Shown here one piece after another: positions 56,770 through 64,000 of a DNA stretch of 64,000 nucleotides. The stretch is taken from contig JAITYX010000034.1 of the NCBI GenBank assembly GCA_021018815.1, positions 1,922,001-1,986,000 on the forward strand. The letters are read 5' to 3'. The translations under genes were made by a program, and so were the position numbers. The notes under the pieces are model-generated. The model had not been told where the DNA came from. It made no database searches and worked only from the letters and a program-made list of their open reading frames with translations. The stretch's first letter is position 1. The number at the start of each line of letters is the position of its first letter. This DNA is from Talinum fruticosum. Lineage: Eukaryota; Streptophyta; Magnoliopsida; Caryophyllales; Talinaceae.

Positions 56770-57350
56770 ATAATAGGCGCAAGCGCACGATGTATGGTTG
56801 TAACAAGTCAAGGTCGATCCCACAAGGACTCAATCCAACGAACGCAATAAACTAGCTCTCTACTCTATTGCTAAGAAAATCAATTTTTGAGTTGGTTGTT
56901 TTACTAAACTAATTATAAATAATAAAAATTAATCAAGGATTTAATTAATGGATAAAAAGCATCTAGGGATTTGATTTCCTAACAATGAGTTTGATTATTA
57001 AAACCTAATTTGTGCAATCACTTTTTCAATTGAATGAAGGATCGATAATCAAATAATTCTACCGCTCTTTCGATGTTTAATTGAATTACTCTAATTAACC
57101 TAATAAACAACTTTCGAATGCGTTTCAAGTTAATCAAAGTTAAAGATTTCAAATTAATAAAATGATTCCCTAATTTACTAATCTTTCTCAAATTTCATAA
57201 ACTAGGTAGAATAGTTGGTTGTCGGATTATTCCATTTCACTTTTCAGTCTTCACATATTAATCTCAAATTACAAGTATTCAAGGCCTTAAAAATACTCAT
57301 AAACATGAAGAACACAACCTTTTGTTGATTCAAAATAAAATTTAACCATA
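56770..57350 (-). mobile_element. Athila 5' LTR, 3' portion
   Basis: On the minus strand it ends CGTGCGCTTGCGCCTATTATG just before the primer site, a common phrase at this place in Athila elements. AT-rich upstream. The other end is lost where Tat LTR sequence starts near 57350. Confidence 0.5.
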
Positions 57351-57369
57351 GGTCATTTGTGATTTCCTT

Positions 57370-58716
57370 AGCCGGGATCTAGTTCAATCTAATTCAATCT
57401 AATTTTTGGTCTAATCTTTTGTGATTTCCTTAGCCGGTTTCGCTTATTTTTGGATGGCTGCCTAAGTTGCAACCCTAGGTCATTTGTGACCTAATCACTC
57501 CCTATAAATGGAGAGCTTAGGTTCTCGGTTGCATATGGCTTTTTCTCGTGCGTTATGCTTCGCTGAAGTCTTATTAAAAGTTATTGAATATTCGCTTATT
57601 TTGATCTTTTGATCTCCCTTCAGCTAATCCTCCCTACACATCAGTCACATATCTTCCTACTTACCTTCACAAAACCTCATAAAAGCCCCTTTTAATTCAC
57701 CACCCTCGCACTTTCGGATCCGGATCGGCAGGTGGGACAACCTCGAGGACGCCAAATCAACCTTCAAACGACGGTTTATTTAATTTTATTTATTATTTTT
57801 TGTATTCGGAGAAAGATGTAATCGCATTTAAATTCCTTCCCCCTTATGTAATTTTTTAATTTCGTTTTTGTTTTCCTTTGCTTTTCTTTTTGTTTCTTTA
57901 TCGCTTTTATTTATTACTTTCATATCTCGTTTTTACTCCTCTCAATATCATGCTTTGATTACTTTTAATTTCGTATATAATTATGCTATGTGCCTGTTTT
58001 TAATGTGTTACCTAAACTCACTTCTCAAATTAGTAAAGGTCATCTTTTGACGGGAGGAACGGAAGGGCTTATCCCTATGTTTCGTACCCTCGCCCACGAA
58101 TCGAGATTCTCGGTTCTAGGTCGATGGAGTCAATTTTAAACCTCTTCCAAGCTTAGTTTTCCCATACTAAGATTGGAAGAATATTTCTTTATTTTACAAA
58201 CCGACCGGCGACTCTGTTTTCTTATTTGCTTCTCCTAATCCGCTTCTTGACTTTTCCGATCGAAAATAAACAAACGGTTTTTAGATCCGACAATCAAGCC
58301 GGGGACCAAGGCTGATCACCTCGGTCACGGCCCCTGGCCGGTGTCGCCTACCGTACAATGCGCTGGCTCGTCGGCACCGGACGATAAGTGGGTAGGGCTT
58401 CGGTCCATGCTGGTTTTTTCACATCGGTTTGGCCCAAAAGCCCTACGGTAGAATCAAATTAACCCTAATTTGTTTTTTTGTCAAATTAATATCCAGGGAT
58501 TTCTAAAAATAATTCCTAAAATAAATTGATTAATAAAGCTGTCATTCAATTTTACTTAATTTATTTTAAATCGGACTATAAAACTCGCAAATCTTAGTAA
58601 GAGATTCATCTCCACTTTCAAAAATCAAATCGTTTCCATCTTTAAAAAGAAAATCTCACCAATTCATGGGGAAGCTCGAGGCTCGACTCCGGACTGGGGG
58701 TCCCATGGTTCCTACG
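57370..58716 (+). mobile_element. Tat LTR (L3), 5'-truncated, with primer site
   Basis: Aligns with L1 and L2 from just upstream of the promoter to the end GGTTCCTACG at 58716. A primer site follows, so it is a 5' LTR. Left end lost or diverged near 57370. Confidence 0.75.
57477..57511 (+). promoter_or_regulatory. Tat LTR promoter (L3)
   Basis: AGGTCATTTGTGACCT at 57477-57492, then CTATAAATGG at 57502-57511; same spacing as L2. Confidence 0.6.
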
Positions 58717-58718
58717 AG

Positions 58719-58736
58719 TGGTGACTCCACTAGGGA
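58719..58736 (+). promoter_or_regulatory. Tat primer-binding site
   Basis: TGGTGACTCCACTAGGGA two bases after the LTR. It resembles the TGGCGACTCCACTGGGGA-type site of Tat/Ogre elements, to my memory matching a tRNA-Arg. Confidence 0.65.
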
Positions 58737-59185
58737 TAATCACTTATTAAAAGGGAAAAACTTGAATGTTTGAGTTGTGAGTTTTCGTAATGTATTTTCA
58801 TTAGGCATCCCACATTTAGGCAACCTCGAATATAGTTGTTTTTAATATTGTTTGACCTTTAGACTTTACCTTTTAAGAATAATTTTTAGAAGAGGTTTGA
58901 ACTGGTAACCCAAACGGGCCCAACTAGGCTTGATTGTTAGGAGAGTGGTACTTCTTCCCTCATAGCACGCTCTCGTCGGAGGCATCGAGGATTCATGCTT
59001 TTCCTATTGTACATCCCACGGAGGACTAAATGCTCGGACTATGAGACACCATGTATCCTACCTAGTTAATCCCTCTTTTGACCATAGACCTTTGGTTGTT
59101 TAGGTGGTACCTTGTCTCTTCAATTGCATGCTTGGATAAGTGTGGTTGCTTTAAGTTTTTAACATTGTACTTGTGAGCCTTGAGG
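58737..59185 (+). other. Tat untranslated leader
   Basis: Non-coding. Contains AACCCAAACGGGCCCAACTAG and repeated short phrases typical of leaders upstream of gag. Ends at the target duplication TGAGG (59181-59185) and resumes at 62283. Confidence 0.5.
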
Positions 59186-62100
59186 TGTAAGACCCTTAAT
59201 TTCGGGTTAGTAGTTATATAGAGTAGGTCAAATGACCAAGTTATATGCTTGGTTAGATACTCGTAAATTTATTGAGCAAATTATTATTAGTTTGCGTAAC
59301 TCTTATTGGTGAAGCGCATTAATTCCGTTTTCGAGTTTTCACCCGGACCAGCTATGTGTTAATCCGAGACCGCATATGTTACGTATGTGGGTTTAATTAT
59401 AGTGAGGATGAAAAAAAGGGGAAAAGAAGGCAATTAGTATTGGGAAGCAGTGCTGGCAGCGACTCGATAAAACCACCGAAAAGGAAGAAGGGGAGCACCG
59501 AATAGAACCGAGAATCGGGAGAGAGAAAGACTAAGTGAGGGACATAGAACAAGAAGGAGAAGGGGAGCAAGAGCAGGGAAAGGGACCGGACACCGGCGGA
59601 ACCATGGCGAACGGAGGTGAGGTGGCCAACGAGCGCGGGAATGGCCAGGACCCGAAGGAGGGCCAAACCAAGGCCAGGAAAGGGGACGCGAACGCAAGGG
59701 CTGAGAGAGAGGTAGCCGGTGAATGCAAGAACCGTGGTCGGCAACGGCGTTAGGCGTAGAGGAGGGCGGTGGAACTGGGGCTGGTAGCAAGGGAAGAGGA
59801 AGAAAAGGAGGAACCGAATCGGGGAACCAGAATCTTAACAAACCAGCAAACCCTCAATCCCCGAATCGAGGTGGGTAGTCTTATACTCTAAATTATTAGT
59901 ACTTTCGAAACCCCAATGAATTTATTGTGATTGTTGAACCTTGTTGTGAATATTGAATATGTGTGTGAGGAAACGAGTTTAGTAGTTGCTTGAAAGTGGA
60001 ATTAGGAATTTTGAGGGGAATTGGTAGTTTCTTAGGCCTGAATTGAAAATCGGGAATTCGGACGGAGTTAGGCTGCTTGGGGGTAGTGAGTCACATGGAG
60101 AATATGAGCACGTTATGGTTTGGGCATAAGTTATGGATTAATATTTCAGGTTAAGCCTTAGAGATTTATTGAGTCTATGGCATTAAGAGATGATTGCTAA
60201 TATCGGGAAATAATGGGTGAAGTATGAAGAGGAATATGAATTCATGTTGATGGATGTACAATTGAGACATAGGAGTGAGAAATGTGTGATTGTGAGGTTA
60301 ATTGAGTTCGAAGTATATTTAAATCCTCGAGATTGAACTAAATGTGAAGGTAAACGAAGCTAATGGGAATTGAGTGATGAAAAGTGATTAAGAGTTGTAC
60401 AACTAAGGATGGGCGAATAAGAGTCATTTAATAAGAAAGAAACATATAATGGGAGTTAAGGCAGGAAATGACAAGTCGAGAATGGTAAGGTTAAGTTGAG
60501 TTTAGAATATGTCTAAGCCTTGAGATTAAATCAAAGCATAGCGAGAGGAACTTAAGTAACAAAGTGAGATCAAGAGTTATATAGTTGAATAAGGGTAAAA
60601 GAAGTTGAGTATAAAGTAGAGACATAAAATGAGGAATTGAGGTAAAGACAATGAATTGTGAATAGTTGAAACATTGAATTAGGTGGTATCTACTTGTGGA
60701 TATTTTGGCTCGTAAAAGTATTAGTTCCTAAACTTATTCGGTTTGAAAGTGAATTAAGTTAAGGGGAATGGACTTTGGAATATAGAGGAGGAACAGGAAA
60801 TTAGAATATCAAGGGAATATGCATCCATGTAGATTGATTTGTGGCATTGAAAACAAAACACGGGAATAGGAGACTCATGCTTGAGTAGAATATGGAGGAA
60901 TACGAGTAGATGGGAGATACTTGCACGAATATTTGAATAAATGTACTAGCTTGGAATGTTAACTCTCAGTGAGATGCTTGACACGTGAAATGATTTGATT
61001 CTAAATAATGCTTGAAAGTTAGTTTTGAAAAGAGTTTAAATGTTTACGAAAAATGATACTTGTGTATGATTCTTGAGAAATTCTTTCGAACTTGAAATGT
61101 GTTCTATAACAAATGAAACCGATTGAGAAAGTGAATTTAGAAAGGTGAAACGTGTGTCATGCCTTCTATGATGATAAATTGATTTGAGATCTTGGTTAGA
61201 AACCAAGTTTGATAAGTGATTGTGATCACTTCGGTTTAAATGAATTTTGGGCTAAGGATTGTTTAGACCGGAGGAAGGAGTTGGTCGTGCGTATCGGGCC
61301 ACGGGGTCCTTGCGTATCAGGATGTCCATGAACCAGAGAGGTTGATTCTTTCCTGATGAGGAAAGCGGAGCCTTCCAGGTATTTGACTAGAGATAGGTCC
61401 TGGGAGCTCGAGTCGGGGTTGCACCCTCGAGAACCGCCCGGTGCTAGTTCAATCATCTAAAGCCCCAAAAGGATTTTCGAGTCTCGGCTGAAAGTATTTG
61501 AAAGAAAGTGTAGATGGTTCCACCTTGTTTAATGTGATTCAATTCCCAAAATGATTGCAATCCGTACTTTTGAATGATTGAAGTGTTATAAGTTTTATGT
61601 TGCAAATGATTTCAAGAGATTTCATTGAAAAGTATATAGATTTGTATTATATTATTACGCTTTCGCCGATTTCATTATTATGAGTAATATGTGTAAAGAA
61701 TTTCCATTTTAAGGGTATAAGTCTCCGGTGAGCCCATAGTTTATTGCTCACCCTCACAAATTTCCCCTTTTCCCTCCCAGTGTTGCAGGTACACTCTCAA
61801 GAGATATATGCGGTACATAGCGTATTCGGGACTCCCGCTTATTGCTCGTGTGCTATTTGCTAAGTGATCCAGGTGACAGTCGTGCATTTCTTATATTTCT
61901 AAAGGTTGTACTTTGTAAATTAGTTCATATAGTTGTACCGAGATGTATAGTAAACCATTCAGATTGTTTTAAGTTTATCGCATGATTGGTTGGACTCCGG
62001 CGTGTGGCCGTTGGGTTGTATACTCCGAGCGTGTGGCTCGTTGAGTTTTATTATGATTTTTATGCAGGTTTTTAAGGCTTTAAGCCTAAGGGTTAGACCA

Positions 62101-62277
62101 TATTTCAAATGGAACTCTGCCGAAATTTTTAGGAATCTTCTAACCCTTATGGAAAATTTCCTTCCTTACCTTTAAGTTGGGTTTAGACAGCCAAACCGAC
62201 ACCGGAAAGAGCCTTGGGAGTTCCTTTAAGGAACTTTGGCGATGTAATACTCCTAGGGGGTGTTCTGGAGTGTTACA
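59186..62277 (+). mobile_element. Solo LTR of 3.1 kb (second gypsy-like family) with perfect target duplication
   Basis: TGTAAGACCC...GGAGTGTTACA with a TGTAA/TTACA terminal inverted repeat, flanked by TGAGG at 59181-59185 and 62278-62282. 3092 bp. The length and ends suggest a Del/Tekay-type chromovirus LTR, from memory. The + strand is purine-rich at 59404-59830, which produces long but meaningless minus-strand ORFs. A possible splice donor GAG|GTGGGT lies near 59870. No coding sequence recognised. Confidence 0.85.
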
Positions 62278-62282
62278 TGAGG

Positions 62283-62573
62283 TTAGGTGAGGAGTGTTGA
62301 TTAGCCTTGACATAGGTGTAAATAAAATACCATAATTAATTTCTTCGAGTCGGTCCATTATGTACATTTTAGCCAAAAGTCAAAATTTGCGTTTCCCTTT
62401 TAGGTTGGTCCATTAATTGCATTTCTAGTCATCCCAAAAATTCATCTTAGTTTAGACAGTCTAGGTTTCAGGCATCCACCGCCGGGCAGTCCGAAGGATC
62501 CTACCAGGGATCCCTTCTATCTCTTCGATCAGTCGATCTATTTTAGGATTTTGACTTTTTTATTTTCTACATT
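62283..62573 (+). other. Tat leader, continued
   Basis: Non-coding continuation of 59185, with GCCGGGCAGTCCGAAGG near 62480. No ORF of note. Confidence 0.4.
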
Positions 62574-62864
62574 CCATTTTGCATTGTCATTTTTCATTTA
62601 GCCAAAATAAATTCATCTCAAATTAGGTGAATCCATTTGCATTTTCATTTTTCATTTAGCCAAAATAAAAATTCATCTCAAACTAAATGAGTCCATTTTG
62701 CATTTTTATTTTTTATTTAGCCAAAATAAAATTCATCTCTAATTAGGTGAGTCATTTTGCATTTTCATTTTTCATTAGCCAAAATAAGTTCATCTCAAAT
62801 TAGGTGAGGCCATTTTGCATTTTCATTTTGTAACCAAAATAAATGCATCCCAAATTAGGTGGGT
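62574..62864 (+). repeat. 60-bp tandem repeat, five copies, in Tat leader
   Basis: Copies start at 62574, 62633, 62693, 62753 and 62810 (periods 59, 60, 60, 57). The unit contains CATTTTGCATTTTCATTTTT, AGCCAAAATAAA and TCATCTCAAATTAGGTGAG. Confidence 0.9.
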
Positions 62865-62867
62865 CCG

Positions 62868-64000
62868 TATAATACCCGAAAATTTCAAGTGCTTGCTTGC
62901 TAATGAATTAAGTTATTAAAAGTTATGTTAAAAAAATTCAAAATTATTAAATTAAGTGAATTAGAATTTTTCTAAGTTGAAATTAAAACCCAAGAATGAA
63001 ACCTAAGCATTGGCTAGCTAAAATGGACTTGTGATATTGATATGGGTCTAATATCACATTAAAGCCCAAAATAGAAAATTTAAAACAAAAAGAAAAAGGG
63101 GAAGGATGGGTAGTCGGCTTGAGGGGAGCTGGCAAAGAATTAAGTAAAGAAAGAGGAGGTCCAATTAAAATTGGGCAGCAGATTAGGTAGGTGTAATTAG
63201 GAAAAGAGGAGAGAGAAATTGGGATTGAGAACAAAAGAGGGGGAACAAAAGAAGCGAAGCGTAAGCATGCAAAGAGAAGAAGAACGAGAAAAATAGAAAC
63301 AGGGAAAGCGACAGGGAGCGAGAGGAAAGCTAGAGAGGGAGAGAGGGCGAGAGCCAAAGGCCGATGGCCCGTGGCCATCTGAATGGCAATGACGCCGCTG
63401 CAAAGGGAGAACGAGGGCTTGGGAGGCCGAGCAGAGCAAAAGAAGGAAGACAAAAGCGAGAGCCCGAGTGGAACCAGAGCAAAAATGGCGAGAGAATAGC
63501 TCCAACTGAAACCGAGCGAAGAGAGCAAGAGGATGAGACCCAAAAGCGGAACCCGAAGTTAGAGCGTGGAAGATGGTGAGGAATCGCGGAACCAAAACCG
63601 AAGCAAGAACGAGACGAGAGCTTGAGACTAAGGGATCTATAAACAAGACCAAGGGAGGGGCACAAAACAGAGCGAGAGGAAAAGAGGATGGTGAACAGGG
63701 ATAGTAAATTAGTGAGCAAGAAAACCAGAGGCAGCGAGAAGGAGAATGAGGGATAGAGCAAGAGAGACCGAGATTAGTAAGAGGAGGAAGAAGAAGAAGC
63801 AAACCCCCAATTCAAATTCGAAATTCAATTCAAAACCGAAATTCTTAGAATCACTAAGAATCCAAGGTGAGTAATTCAAATTCATCCTCTAAAGATAAAA
63901 CGAATTAGGTGGATTAAACTTGAAATTGATTCATGAAATTGAAAACCCTAAGTTAATTGAAGAAGTTGGAGGCCCAAATTCACGAAACTAAGCAACTCAC
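62868..64000 (+). mobile_element. LTR start, second 3-kb family, runs off window
   Basis: TATAATACCCGAAAATTTC (first G changed to A) resembles the start of the LTR at 59186. It also has a purine-rich + strand segment (63070-63840) followed by a strong splice-donor-like CAAG|GTGAGT near 63866. Long minus-strand ORFs over the purine-rich part are artefacts. Confidence 0.5.

Noticed and set aside
59397..59841. 115- and 135-codon minus-strand ORFs, Pro/Ser/Leu-rich
   Set aside because: They lie antisense to the purine-rich part of a solo LTR, where stop codons are rare on the pyrimidine-rich strand; no domain is recognisable.
62983..63802. Long minus-strand ORFs (186, 201 and 143 codons) that look like hydrophobic membrane proteins
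   Set aside because: Three overlapping frames over a purine-rich LTR segment, all Leu/Ser/Phe/Pro-rich because of CT-rich sequence; this fits composition, not coding.

Overview
This window looks like repeat-rich nuclear DNA of a flowering plant, probably pericentromeric or other heterochromatin. I found no intact host gene, rRNA, tRNA, CRISPR array or organelle insert. Almost all of it can be assigned to nested, decayed LTR retrotransposons, plus one CACTA transposon end and several simple or tandem repeats. The species cannot be named from the sequence.

Layout. 1-1498 is the right part of a + strand Ty1/copia LTR with Sirevirus-like features. 1499-23407 is a Ty3/gypsy Tat-lineage element (called T1): a + strand pol remnant (1499-2932), two degenerate antisense accessory genes (P2 at 3398-5009, P1 at 5572-8115), a whole Sirevirus-like element A inserted in it on the minus strand (8519-21087, itself carrying a solo LTR at 12347-13965 with a TAAAT target duplication), and the Tat 3' LTR (21456-23407). 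23408-26879 is another Tat pol remnant (T3) in antisense. 26880-34490 is Sirevirus-like element B (minus, 5'-truncated). 34491-39116 is non-coding: long TA/TG microsatellites, a ~110-bp minisatellite, a GC-rich block, an LTR-like block and a CACTA transposon end. 39117-43595 is a second Tat LTR plus pol (T2, with two RNase H domains). 43596-52113 is Sirevirus-like element C (plus, 5'-truncated). 52114-57350 is an Athila-type Ty3/gypsy element in antisense (gag, protease, primer site, part of an LTR), interrupted by a solo Sirevirus-like LTR (53852-54907). 57370-59185 is a third Tat LTR with primer site and leader, interrupted by a 3.1-kb solo LTR of another family (59186-62277, perfect TGAGG duplication). 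A related LTR starts at 62868 and runs off the end.

How it works together. Each Sirevirus-like copy keeps the order gag, protease, integrase, RT, RNase H, then an extra sense ORF (ORF3), then the polypurine tract and 3' LTR. ORF3 encodes a plant-transposon-protein-like N-terminal domain, a coiled coil and an acidic, proline-rich tail. All three copies have a TATA-box sequence upstream of the ORF3 start, so ORF3 looks like a separate transcription unit. The Tat element carries two antisense accessory genes, one plant-mobile-domain-like and one similar to the plant DUF7745 type, each with its own TATA sequence. The transcribed part of the Sirevirus-like LTRs holds a tandem series of stem-loops whose loops are nearly constant while their stems differ but stay complementary. 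This is the strongest unexplained structural signal in the window. Almost every reading frame is broken by stops and frameshifts, some of which may be sequencing errors at CTG/CAG sites.
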